Positions 36,701 through 43,853 of a DNA stretch of 64,000 nt are shown here, piece by piece. Location: NCBI GenBank assembly GCA_947567595.1, contig CANOMQ010000020.1, positions 1 through 64,000 of the forward strand, written 5' to 3'. The notes below the pieces were generated by a model that saw only the letters and a list, made by a program, of their open reading frames with translations, was not told where the DNA came from and searched no databases. Each line of letters opens with the position of its first letter. The stretch's first letter is position 1. The position numbers and the translations under genes were made by a program. The DNA comes from an uncultured Lachnospiraceae bacterium. GTDB taxonomy: Bacteria > Bacillota > Clostridia > Lachnospirales > Lachnospiraceae.

Positions 36701-39700
36701 GGTATACACCTTTACGTCAAAGGTATCACCCACCCACATATGCCTGCTCGAAGCATCCAAAACAATGCCGTCCACCTTCGCCGTGACCGTCACGATGATA
36801 TTTTTCTCAACGCCGTCGGCAAAGATTGTGACAACCGTCGTTCCTGTCTTCTCTGCCGCGTGTACAACTGCCTTATTGGCATTTTCCTCGTCTGCCTCAA
36901 CGGTTACAATGCTCTCATCCTTCGCCTCAAAGGTCGGCTTCTGCTTGTTTCCCGTGACCGTGATGACAGCCGAGTCCTCGCCCTCAACGCCAAGAAACAG
37001 GATATCGGTCGTAATCTCTGCCTTGAAATCATTTTGTATGATTTCTTCCCGGTATCCGATTGTCACGCCCGGATACGTCCTTCCCCAGCCGTCCGCGTCG
37101 GAAATGACCATATCATAAAGTGTGTCTTTATTCGGAAGCGTGTTGTAAAACTCTTTTGTAAAATAATAGTAGTCATCCTCTGTCGCCGCCGTGATTGTTA
37201 AATCCGTAAGCACGGTAGTGTCATTGGGCGCATAGAGGTTTACCGTTGCCGGAAGCGCCATATATTGAAGGTTAATGCCGACCACCCTGTTGTTTGCCGT
37301 TACCTTAATCGGCATACCTCTGTTAAACGCAATGGTCTTAAGCTGACCGCCCTTTTGCTTTTCGCTGTCGGTATAGTATGATTTCGTCATATCCGACATC
37401 ATAAACGGATACCCAAAATCCTCATAGTCCTTGTTTTTATGTGTCAGAAGCACATAGTAGTCACGGAAAGCCTTCGTCCGCTTCAAGCCCGTAACCTCCA
37501 TATAGATGCTGTCCGAATACCTGTTTGTAATCTCAGACTTAAGGTCCTCCACCTCCCTGCCGTCCGTGCGGGTAAGCTTTATGTCAAAATCATCCTCTTC
37601 GGAGCAGTTCGGTGTTTTTATGTAAACCTGCATGGTATCATCATTAATCCATGAAATCGAATACTCATCCAAGACAAACTTCCTGTTCTTTGCCTCGACA
37701 AGCTCAAAATCATAAAATGCAATCTGCTGTGTGGTACCCTCTTTATGCTTGAAAATTTCCACCTTATATTTTCCGATTTTTAACTTCTGCGTCGGAATGA
37801 CAACCTTGATGTTGGTTCCCCTTCCTGCATCCTCCCTAAGCCATTCTGTCGCAGACACGACGGCATCCCTCGACGCCCCGTCCTGCTCGGCAGTTATTTT
37901 TGCGGACAAATCACTGCTGGTAATGCCCGCCTCCTCACAATAATAATAGAAGTAATGCCGCTCCGCATTTTGGGAAATGACCTTTGGCGCGTCCCATCGG
38001 TTGGTGCTCAGCACCTTTTCGTCAATGTTAAATTCCGTGCTCGAATACGGGTGCGCCGTATCGCCGTCAACCACAAGCCTGACAAAATGCTCCCCCGGCT
38101 CCAGACTGCCCTGCGGTGTCAGATAAATCAGGCTTTCCGTCAGAGAATTGGAGGTCGTGGAATAAACCTCATCCTGACCGCCCGTTTTCCTGACAATGCT
38201 AAACTGCGTCCTCTTTCCGTTCAAGTCAACCGCAACGCCTACCTCTACCGCCTTGAGCACCGGATTATACGCCGCATAGTAAATTCCGGTTTTTACCGGT
38301 GACGTAAACTCGCTTTTCGAAAACCGGATATTGTGTCCCGAAAGCGACACATAAATGCTCTCTCCCGCCTTCGGCCAGTTTCCGTTTTTCTTAAATTTTA
38401 CAATATACCCCGACCAGACCTCCTTGGAGCTTACCCGCATCGAATTGAGCGGCGTCCCCGTTGAAGAGCCTGCCTTAAAATTAAAGTTCACATCCGCCGG
38501 ATTAAAGCCGGAGCCCTGTATGAAAAGGTACGCATACGGACTTGTATTATCATAATCCACTGCTATGGTACAATTCGTGACAACCGCGTCGGCAGTAATG
38601 GAAACCGCATTGCTGATATCCATTGTCTCCTCGTTGGTAAAAACAAGATTGAGATTATAATTGCCAAGGTCAATCGCATTCTTTAAGTTTGTCAGCGTCC
38701 ATACACTCTTATATAAAAGAACACCTGTTTGTGGCAAAATCACTTCGGGAAACACATAGCCGCTGCATATTCCCGTATAGCGCGGATCCGTCTTGATCGG
38801 CTCCTTTATCACAACACTGTCCTTTGTTGGCGCCGCCACGGTCTCACCGTTATTGGAAAGCGCAATCCGTTCAATATCGTCCGCGGTATTGAAAATGGTT
38901 ACCTCCACACTGTCATCCGATACACCCATATAATACGGCGTCTTTTCAAGGAAGATTTCCTGTTCGACAACCGTAAAGACTGCCTGCCTTTTAACCAGCT
39001 CCCTTTTTTCACCGCTGGCGCTTAGTCTCGTCAGGGCAAGCGACATCGTATGGGCATTGGAGGACGTGCTTACCAATTGCTTTTTATCCAGCTTAATAAT
39101 ATAGTAGCCTTCCTGCTTCGGATCCTGAATGACCTCTCCGTACCCCGCATCTTTTCCGCAGGGCTTATCATCAACGCTAAACTCCATTGTCACGTCTTGG
39201 GGAATCTCACAGCCGCTAAGCTTCATGATGATATACAAGGTTCCCTTGTAACAGTAATAGGTATTCTCTGTCGCCATGACAAGCTTTGTATAGTCAATGA
39301 GATCCATGTCGTCGTCCGCTAACACGTCCTCCTCATTGTCAGACAGCGTTTCCTGCGGCTCGCTTTCCATCGTTTCCGGCTGCGTCGTCATCTCAGCCGT
39401 TTCGGTCTCCTGTATGGTCTGCGTCCCGCCTTCTGTCTGTGCCGTATCGGTATCCAAGGTCTCTGTCTGTTCGGGCTGCGACTCTTCCACCGATACGGTA
39501 TCAGCCTGCGTTTCGGACTTCGGCTCTGCCACCGATGCCGTTACAGTCTCTGTCTCCTGCGCTTCATCCTCTGCTTCCGGTTCCTGCACTTCTAACTCCT
39601 CTGCCGTGCTTTCATTTGTCAGGCTGTGCTCTTCTGGTTCGCTTTGCGTCTGTGCTTCATCAATACAGACAGGCTCGCTTGCAAGCACGCCAGACGGCAC

Positions 39701-39769
39701 TGCCTGAAACAGCATACTCGCACACAAGACACCTGCCAGCAGTTTTTTCCATACCTTAAATGCTTTCAT
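33704..39769 (-). CDS. Large secreted Ig-like (BIG2) surface protein without sorting signal
   Basis: This exported protein of about 2,021 residues has a signal peptide (MKAFKVWKKLLAGVLCASML ... VLAS). An acidic Glu/Thr/Gln-rich region spans about 30-165. Many Ig-like beta domains follow. One is a clear BIG2 domain (about 1010-1110: VDGIVLDASSRHMWVGDTFDVKV ... ITAIGSGTATLRVSL), and a second BIG-type segment follows near 1370-1460. The protein ends in a beta strand, with no LPXTG-like motif or C-terminal anchor, so it may be released or held non-covalently. The start is ATG 39769 after AAGGAGG. It has its own promoter and terminator between the two sortase operons. Ligand unknown. Confidence 0.88.
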   Translation of the reverse strand: MKAFKVWKKLLAGVLCASMLFQAVPSGVLASEPVCIDEAQTQSEPEEHSLTNESTAEELEVQEPEAEDEAQETETVTASVAEPKSETQADTVSVEESQPEQTETLDTDTAQTEGGTQTIQETETAEMTTQPETMESEPQETLSDNEEDVLADDDMDLIDYTKLVMATENTYYCYKGTLYIIMKLSGCEIPQDVTMEFSVDDKPCGKDAGYGEVIQDPKQEGYYIIKLDKKQLVSTSSNAHTMSLALTRLSASGEKRELVKRQAVFTVVEQEIFLEKTPYYMGVSDDSVEVTIFNTADDIERIALSNNGETVAAPTKDSVVIKEPIKTDPRYTGICSGYVFPEVILPQTGVLLYKSVWTLTNLKNAIDLGNYNLNLVFTNEETMDISNAVSITADAVVTNCTIAVDYDNTSPYAYLFIQGSGFNPADVNFNFKAGSSTGTPLNSMRVSSKEVWSGYIVKFKKNGNWPKAGESIYVSLSGHNIRFSKSEFTSPVKTGIYYAAYNPVLKAVEVGVAVDLNGKRTQFSIVRKTGGQDEVYSTTSNSLTESLIYLTPQGSLEPGEHFVRLVVDGDTAHPYSSTEFNIDEKVLSTNRWDAPKVISQNAERHYFYYYCEEAGITSSDLSAKITAEQDGASRDAVVSATEWLREDAGRGTNIKVVIPTQKLKIGKYKVEIFKHKEGTTQQIAFYDFELVEAKNRKFVLDEYSISWINDDTMQVYIKTPNCSEEDDFDIKLTRTDGREVEDLKSEITNRYSDSIYMEVTGLKRTKAFRDYYVLLTHKNKDYEDFGYPFMMSDMTKSYYTDSEKQKGGQLKTIAFNRGMPIKVTANNRVVGINLQYMALPATVNLYAPNDTTVLTDLTITAATEDDYYYFTKEFYNTLPNKDTLYDMVISDADGWGRTYPGVTIGYREEIIQNDFKAEITTDILFLGVEGEDSAVITVTGNKQKPTFEAKDESIVTVEADEENANKAVVHAAEKTGTTVVTIFADGVEKNIIVTVTAKVDGIVLDASSRHMWVGDTFDVKVYTLPMGSEDDTHRMTFVSSDPNVLYVKQLSATTAKITAIGSGTATLRVSLNGTAHVTNMSVSVTGLFSLTEKKAKIAEAGIGSYIENVDRTLEYCELPEGWQWDDGSISLSASDDATVQYYGATYTQEGYASFSARLPVAVTRITGINIEGRSLINRGKEEVFKVSYEYVGRSIIWEEIDERLSVNCVKISDGDIAQVTSVDKKQIVITTKEESDGGVAEFRFTLSIDNGTLEGNDMLARTFSITVPLEDCVDNIVLTPVKTAEQSFTFLPEKKLMEVDVNEVKRVDGKYPVSIALAATINEVPAKNITYEWASDDETVASFTVDKKTGKLVTDKDGNVVLTIKSVGIVQITAVAGDPGAFVGTLTINVMDYEPVVESAVITVNKNNTIGTPFALQEQNGNSIKKVRVLEQNAESPSFSAKLPVNGMSVMTIRDNSPAKGYDKKTSTNATLEVETIKGGRYQYPITIVTEVTLPTAAIKLKQKANLFYRDAAAVYTISSNYEIASVKDAGSQNYKERFYGTYNKNSKTVTFGTKGTLDRTTIGLFTDSKSPRLETRLEVRFVGYNEPQYIDVKVKTENKKPKYSSTSLTICPGMISGAVDVVDAKTKKKLVLKSASMQLTMPKSVNGLEKPSINAQGGMSITYYGGKSTSYTVALQNNEWTQDVDIKGKINYVKSPDKLTLALGSRQLTLNMGTNMKDHGINRIPVSVSGNDVKIIRMTYDGTAKALIDDKRVLYYEFSTKRQAIDLGLVKDSQSAVKPGSYKLDLYATIAVGDSEVTIKKASLTIKIADTKAAKVALSSPKGKINLVERNATSIVYTPKVSGIESPVRSVKVTGDSQKFFTAVLNQDQKIEVKAKAGIAGMSSKTTYKVTVQSTLENGYQIETDVKIKPVNKLPKIVLSPKEGNLYRGNSNKYVTALSLQNSSLGLNSISGITFDVKGQNAEQFSLSNDLLRNGTISFGLAGDKLSVKKGTYKLACQVRFKDADAEAKPVTVNVTVTVK

Positions 39770-39835
39770 GGATAACTCCTCCTTCACTTTCTTCTATTTT
39801 CAGTCTTTGGACAATATAGCTGTATATTATTTATC

Positions 39836-39864
39836 ATTATACAATATTTTTCGGACATATTCAA
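39836..39864 (-). promoter_or_regulatory. Promoter of the BIG2 surface protein gene
   Basis: On the minus strand TTGAAT (39859-39864), a 17-bp spacer and a perfect TATAAT (39836-39841) predict a start site about 60 nt before the ATG. Confidence 0.75.
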
Positions 39865-39937
39865 TCAAATATCAAGCGGAAAAAACGAATTTCAACGCTT
39901 TATTTTCCAATATTTCCGCTATGTCAAAGCCTTATGT

Positions 39938-39960
39938 AAATGCCCGGATTATGGGCATTT
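39938..39960. terminator. Hairpin in the divergent region, role unclear
   Basis: AAATGCCC and GGGCATTT bracket a 7-nt loop and are followed on the plus strand by CTTTAT. It lies between the promoters of the BIG2 gene and the Cys-rich gene. It could insulate them or belong to a leader; no third gene is seen in 39770-40078. Confidence 0.4.
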
Positions 39961-40021
39961 CTTTATGTTATCCGGTGATGTCATTTTGGATATTTTTTGC
40001 AAAAATCTCCTCCCCCTTGTA

Positions 40022-40048
40022 ACACTTTTTCCCCTTGCACATATAGTA
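40022..40048 (+). promoter_or_regulatory. Sigma-K-like promoter of the Gly/Cys-rich gene
   Basis: CATATAGTA (40040-40048) fits the Bacillus sigma-K -10 consensus CATANNNTA, and AACA (AC at 40022-40023) lies 16 bp upstream as in sigma-K -35 elements. The expected start would be about 25 nt before the ATG. No good sigma-A promoter is seen here. The match is by eye and the consensus is short. Confidence 0.45.
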
Positions 40049-40078
40049 TAGAAAAACACTTCTTCGGAGGTAATTACC

Positions 40079-40357
40079 ATGAGTGAATTATCAGCAAGCA
40101 ACTGTGGCTGCAATCAGGCACCAAACTATTCGGAGTGTGGATGCGGCTGTGGCAACAACAACGGATTTGGAAGCTGGATTTGGATTTTAATCCTTCTTTG
40201 CTGCTGCGGCGGCAACAACAGCTTTGGATTCGGATGCGGCAACGGCTGTGGATGCGGCAATGACAACGGCTGCGGATTTGGCAATGGCTGCGGAAGCTGG
40301 ATTTGGATTTTAATCCTTCTTTGCTGCTGCGGCGGCAATTCAAACGGCTGCTGCTAA
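40079..40357 (+). CDS. Gly/Cys-rich small protein with duplicated hydrophobic-CCC module
   Basis: This 92-residue protein is built of Cys-Gly-Asn repeats (CGCGCGNNNG) and two identical hydrophobic modules, GSWIWILILLCCCGGN, at about residues 31-46 and 72-87. Cys makes up roughly a quarter of the protein. There is no signal peptide. CGGAGG lies eight nt before the ATG, and a good terminator follows. Short Cys-rich proteins of this look occur in many Lachnospiraceae, some under a name referring to chorion-type high-cysteine proteins, without known function. The upstream sigma-K-like element suggests a disulphide-crosslinked spore-coat component; that is an inference. Confidence 0.85.
   Translation: MSELSASNCGCNQAPNYSECGCGCGNNNGFGSWIWILILLCCCGGNNSFGFGCGNGCGCGNDNGCGFGNGCGSWIWILILLCCCGGNSNGCC
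40169..40215 (+). repeat. 47-bp direct repeat, copy 1
   Basis: This stretch is identical base for base to 40292-40338 and encodes the hydrophobic-CCC module. The copies start 123 bp (41 codons) apart, so the reading frame is preserved. Identity at synonymous positions indicates recent duplication or gene conversion. Confidence 0.95.
40292..40338 (+). repeat. 47-bp direct repeat, copy 2
   Basis: Second exact copy of the module at 40169-40215; it reaches to within seven codons of the stop. Confidence 0.95.
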
Positions 40358-40376
40358 ACCAAACGCGTTTCGACGC

Positions 40377-40411
40377 AGAGGGCTCGGTCTGTGTACACGG
40401 GCCCTCTTTTT
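40377..40411 (+). terminator. Terminator of the Gly/Cys-rich gene
   Basis: AGAGGGC...GCCCTCT is followed by TTTTT, beginning 20 bases after the stop codon. It is a strong intrinsic terminator, implying that the next two genes need their own promoter. Confidence 0.85.
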
Positions 40412-40447
40412 ACGGTATGGCGTTTCCATACAATTTTTGCGGCGCGG

Positions 40448-40476
40448 GAATATCCGCCGCTTCCTGTTCATATGAT
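40448..40476 (+). promoter_or_regulatory. Sigma-E-like promoter of the two unknown plus-strand genes
   Basis: GAATATC (40448-40454), a spacer of exactly 14 bp and CATATGAT (40469-40476) match the Bacillus sigma-E consensus (kmATATT, 14 bp, CATACANT) with about three mismatches overall. It lies between the terminator of the Cys-rich gene and the gene at 40544, where a promoter is required. Confidence 0.5.
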
Positions 40477-40488
40477 GTTATGAACAGG
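40463..40488 (+). repeat. 10-bp inverted repeat over the putative -10 box
   Basis: CCTGTTCATA and TATGAACAGG are perfect arms with a 6-nt loop. The repeat overlaps the sigma-E-like -10 and the likely start site, so it may be an operator, or the -10 resemblance may be incidental to it. Confidence 0.55.
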
Positions 40489-40543
40489 GCTACCCTGCGT
40501 GCCATGTGCTGCCACGTTTATCAGATTGGAGGTTTGGAATACT

Positions 40544-41020
40544 ATGGACGACAATGATTATGTGCTGGCGTTTGACCATTTTTACACCACCAATCATATC
40601 CAGATTCTAAAATCGCTCATTCCCTTTATCGAGGGCGAGCAGTCTGGTATGCTGCCCGTCATCATCAAATATATGGAATTGCAGTATACGCTCTCGCTGA
40701 TCAAAAAAGGAAGTAAGCCTACAGGAGAAGCGGGGATTTATGCGTGCAGCAAGGGACAGGGGGAAAAGGACGAAAAAGGGCTTGAAAACAATATCGAACA
40801 GATTTATAACGCCGTACACCGCTACCTTGCCCCGAACGAGGAGAAGGAATTTTCGCAGCTTTTATCGGCAATGCGCACGATGAAAAACATGCGCGAAATG
40901 CAGCAGATGCTTGAAATGCTCCAAAGCCTGAACCCGGATTCCGACGCAAACGCCACAAATGGCTTTGGCAATCTTGATATCAATGAAATTATGCAGATGT
41001 TCAATCAAAACGGAGGCTAG
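40544..41020 (+). CDS. Unknown helical protein, possible sporulation gene
   Basis: This is a 158-residue soluble, mostly helical protein. Recognisable stretches are FDHFYTTNHIQILKSLIPFI, MLPVIIKYMELQYTLSLIKKG and a Met-rich C-terminal helix (MRTMKNMREMQQMLEML). No signal peptide or TM segment is seen. The start is ATG 40544, with GGAGG 11 nt upstream; a longer frame from 40499 has no ribosome binding site. It is followed after 6 bp by another small helical gene. I do not recognise the family. A sporulation role is suggested only by the promoter-like sequence and the Cys-rich neighbour. Confidence 0.8.
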   Translation: MDDNDYVLAFDHFYTTNHIQILKSLIPFIEGEQSGMLPVIIKYMELQYTLSLIKKGSKPTGEAGIYACSKGQGEKDEKGLENNIEQIYNAVHRYLAPNEEKEFSQLLSAMRTMKNMREMQQMLEMLQSLNPDSDANATNGFGNLDINEIMQMFNQNGG

Positions 41021-41026
41021 ACCAAT

Positions 41027-41311
41027 ATGGACGCAAACAAAAAATGGTTAAACGATCCTGCGCTTGCAGGAATTGACAAGGCAAAACTTTCCTTTCTTGA
41101 AAAGCTTTTTATCCAAACCACGTCAATTGACATGACAAACCAAAAAGAAATGCTGCCTTTCCTGCTCTCGCTCTCAAAGCTTAGCAGGGAAAACAACATT
41201 TCTTTTGAAAAAGATGAGGTTGCACTGATTTATTCCGTACTGCAGAAATATTCAAGCAAGGAAGATATTTCTAAGATGGAGAAAATCTCTTCCGCCTTCC
41301 ATTTCCAGTAA
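41027..41311 (+). CDS. Unknown small helical protein
   Basis: This is a 94-residue acidic/basic helical protein (LSFLEKLFIQTTSIDMTNQKEMLPFLLSLSKLS). The phrase MLPFLLSLSKL recalls MLPVIIKYMEL in the gene before it, so the two may be distant relatives or partners. It is encoded 6 bp downstream of that gene with CGGAGG before the ATG, so both are surely cotranscribed. Its last 41 bases overlap the 3' end of the convergent TPKTG surface-protein gene. Function unknown. Confidence 0.78.
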   Translation: MDANKKWLNDPALAGIDKAKLSFLEKLFIQTTSIDMTNQKEMLPFLLSLSKLSRENNISFEKDEVALIYSVLQKYSSKEDISKMEKISSAFHFQ

Positions 41312-43841
41312 GCACAAGCAGCATTCCTGCCGAAAACAGGACGCATACGAACAGCATACGGTACTGCACCGGATCACCTGTTTTGGGTGTGGAATCCTTG
41401 ACATGCCGCGCGCCGGACGCAGCGCTTTGTGCCGTGGCATTCTTTTTTGTGGTTGTCTTTGTCTTTGTCTTTGATGCCGCAGACGCACTACTGATTCCCC
41501 CTGACGAAGGCTTCTTTGCCGCAGGCGTATTTGATGCCGCGGGCGTGCCGGATACTGCCGGCGTCTCTGTCGGTGTCTGCGACACTGCGGGCGCTTGTGG
41601 CTGTGTTTCACCGATTGTTACGGCATTTGCGCCAAGCGCTGATGTCGCCGCGCCTACTGCGCCTGTCCCAGCCGACGCGCCCAAGGTCACGCTTGTACTG
41701 CTGGTATTTGCCGCATTGCCCGTTGTACTCGTACTGCCTGAGCCTGCAGTTCCCCCGATGGTTGCTCCCAGCGTTATGCCCTTGGAGTCATTTGACTGAA
41801 TCACGCTCACCGAATCGCTTTTTGTCGTCTGCTTCTTATCGGACTCTGCCGCTTCCTTATCATATACAAGGTGCTTATATTTTGCCGCAAGCTCCTTTGC
41901 AATCGTTATCGCACGGTCAGATTTTGCGGTAAGCGTCACGTCCTTTGTCGCCTTTTCAAAGGCTTGGAATGCGTCGTCCTCCACATCTGTCAAGCCGTCC
42001 GGAAGTGCAATGCTCTTAATCGCACTGATATTCGAAAACGCGTCTTCTCCGATTGCGGTTATGGTGTCCGGTATTTTGACGGCGCTTGCACTGCCGCTAT
42101 ACTCGTAAAGCACGGTCTTTTTCGCATTCATCGTAAAGCCGGAGGTTGTTGCATACCATTTTTTATAAAGTGTCAGGTTTTTCTTGACCTCCTTCACCTT
42201 CCCGTCCGAATTGGTCTTTGTGTACTGGGACAGGCAGTTTTGGTCTGTGTACCAGTTGGAATCCGTATTATAGCCGGAATATTTGAATACCGCGTCGCTG
42301 TCGTAATCGGGATAGTCCTTCTTGGCAATGCCCTTTCCCTTCTCCACCTTTGTCTTTACCTTTGGCGCGCCGCTGTAGTCCTCCCCGTTGTAAGTCCCGC
42401 TGTATTTTCCGCCGTTCATGTCAAAGGTGACGGTATACCCGTCCGTCTCCCACTGCGCATAGAGCGTCAGATTGCCGGACAATGGCTTTCCCCATGTCAC
42501 AAACTCCGTGTCGGAGTCCTCTTCGTCCGTATACCAGCCCTTGAAGGTCTTGCCCTTTATTGTCGGCTTTTGGGACGGCTCGTTGACCGGTTCGTCCTCA
42601 TAAAGCTTCACCTTTTCCGGAACATGCTCCGCCCCTTCTGCCACAAAGGTCACATAAAAGTATGGCTTGATTTTCCGGTCCCATTTACCATAAATGGTCG
42701 TATCCTGCTCTATCGTATCCTTTGCAAAATCCCATGCCGTGGTACAAGCCGAATCCTTATACCAGCCGTCAAAGGTATATACTGTTTCCTGCTTTCCGTC
42801 GTCGGTCTCCACCGTGTAGCTTCCCTGTTCCAGTTTTTGGGGCTGTCCTCCGGAAATGGACACAAGTTCTGACACCGTGCTGTGCGCGGCAACGGTGCGT
42901 TTTTCACCCGTTATTCCCGAAATTCCGGTATCGAAGGTAACGGTATATTCCCGCGCTTCCTCGGACTGCGGTTCTGTTTCGGTCTGCGTCTGTGTCTCGG
43001 TTTCTTTTTGCTCCTCGCTTGTCACCGGCGTCTCCTGTCCGCCGCCGTTGTCCTCCTTCGTCTGGCTTTCCCCTTCTGTCGTCCGCTGTGTGGTGCTTTC
43101 CGTCTGAGGCTCTGCCGCGCCCTCTGCTTGGTTTTCCGGCGTTTCATAGTCAATTCCGGCAATTTTCTCCACCTTGTCTACATCAAGATAGGAGCTGTAT
43201 ACAAGCTGTTCATAGCTTTCGGCAAGCCTTTGCGCCATTTCCTTTGACTGCGGGGACTCATTGTCGTAAATATAGATGATATTGCTCTCCCCTGCCACGC
43301 CGCGGAACGCATTGTCATAGATTGTCTCAATGCATTTTGGCAGTACAATCCCCCTCACGTTTGAAATATGGTCAAATGCGTCCGGTGCGATTGTCGTCAC
43401 GCTGTCGGGTATCTGAACAAGCTTTGCGTCGCCGCTGTACTGGTACAGCACTGTCTTATCCGGGTTCAGGCAAAAGCCGTCCTCCTTGCAAAACCACTTT
43501 TTATAAATCGTCACGCTTTCCGAAATCCTGCACTCCTTGTCAAATTCCTCGATACACGCCTTATCCGTATACCATTTCCCTTGCTCCGTCTCGTACCCCG
43601 CATAAGAGGCATACTGCTCGTCGGGAAAATTGTCTATTGTGCTGTTGTTGTCGAGGACTAGAACTGGCGTTTGTTTTTCAAACCGATAGCCGTTATACTC
43701 CCCGTTAAATTCCCCGCCGTTCATGCTAAAGGTGACGGTACTTGTCTCCTCCGCCTGCGCCTCGGGCATTGGTATCTGCGCCAAGACCACTGCCAAAACC
43801 ATAAGGCTTACCCCTAAAATATTTTTTAATCTGCGATACAT
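41271..43841 (-). CDS. InlB-repeat/LRR surface protein with TPKTG sorting signal
   Basis: This is an 856-residue secreted protein with a signal peptide (about 1-30). Residues 36-215 and 471-660 are two copies of a composite module: an InlB-type strand (VTF(S/D)MNGG), a WYTD..C segment, YKKW, then LRR_5 repeats ending QLVY/HLVY. Between them are a Glu/Thr-rich linker and two InlB B-repeats (YTFDGWYKD, GKTFKGWYTD). After module two comes a 130-residue Thr/Ser/Ala wall linker and a sorting signal: TPKTGDP, a hydrophobic helix, RRKRF. It lies 12 bp behind the second class B sortase, its probable anchoring enzyme. Adhesion role inferred. Confidence 0.9.
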   Translation of the reverse strand: MYRRLKNILGVSLMVLAVVLAQIPMPEAQAEETSTVTFSMNGGEFNGEYNGYRFEKQTPVLVLDNNSTIDNFPDEQYASYAGYETEQGKWYTDKACIEEFDKECRISESVTIYKKWFCKEDGFCLNPDKTVLYQYSGDAKLVQIPDSVTTIAPDAFDHISNVRGIVLPKCIETIYDNAFRGVAGESNIIYIYDNESPQSKEMAQRLAESYEQLVYSSYLDVDKVEKIAGIDYETPENQAEGAAEPQTESTTQRTTEGESQTKEDNGGGQETPVTSEEQKETETQTQTETEPQSEEAREYTVTFDTGISGITGEKRTVAAHSTVSELVSISGGQPQKLEQGSYTVETDDGKQETVYTFDGWYKDSACTTAWDFAKDTIEQDTTIYGKWDRKIKPYFYVTFVAEGAEHVPEKVKLYEDEPVNEPSQKPTIKGKTFKGWYTDEEDSDTEFVTWGKPLSGNLTLYAQWETDGYTVTFDMNGGKYSGTYNGEDYSGAPKVKTKVEKGKGIAKKDYPDYDSDAVFKYSGYNTDSNWYTDQNCLSQYTKTNSDGKVKEVKKNLTLYKKWYATTSGFTMNAKKTVLYEYSGSASAVKIPDTITAIGEDAFSNISAIKSIALPDGLTDVEDDAFQAFEKATKDVTLTAKSDRAITIAKELAAKYKHLVYDKEAAESDKKQTTKSDSVSVIQSNDSKGITLGATIGGTAGSGSTSTTGNAANTSSTSVTLGASAGTGAVGAATSALGANAVTIGETQPQAPAVSQTPTETPAVSGTPAASNTPAAKKPSSGGISSASAASKTKTKTTTKKNATAQSAASGARHVKDSTPKTGDPVQYRMLFVCVLFSAGMLLVLTGNGRRKRFSPS

Positions 43842-43853
43842 GTTCTCCTCCCC

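Noticed and set aside
39770-40078. Possible riboswitch or second-messenger leader before the BIG2 gene
   Set aside because: The predicted 5' leader is only about 60 nt and lacks the conserved cores of the cyclic-di-GMP classes; the hairpin at 39938 lies upstream of the promoter.
40372-40557. Alternative frame continuing past the Cys-rich gene toward 40557
   Set aside because: It crosses a strong terminator and a promoter-like region and has no ribosome binding site.
41383-42872. Long plus-strand open frames opposite the TPKTG surface protein
   Set aside because: They lie inside a gene with clear signal peptide, repeats and sorting signal; the Cys/Leu/Val-rich translations are antisense shadows.
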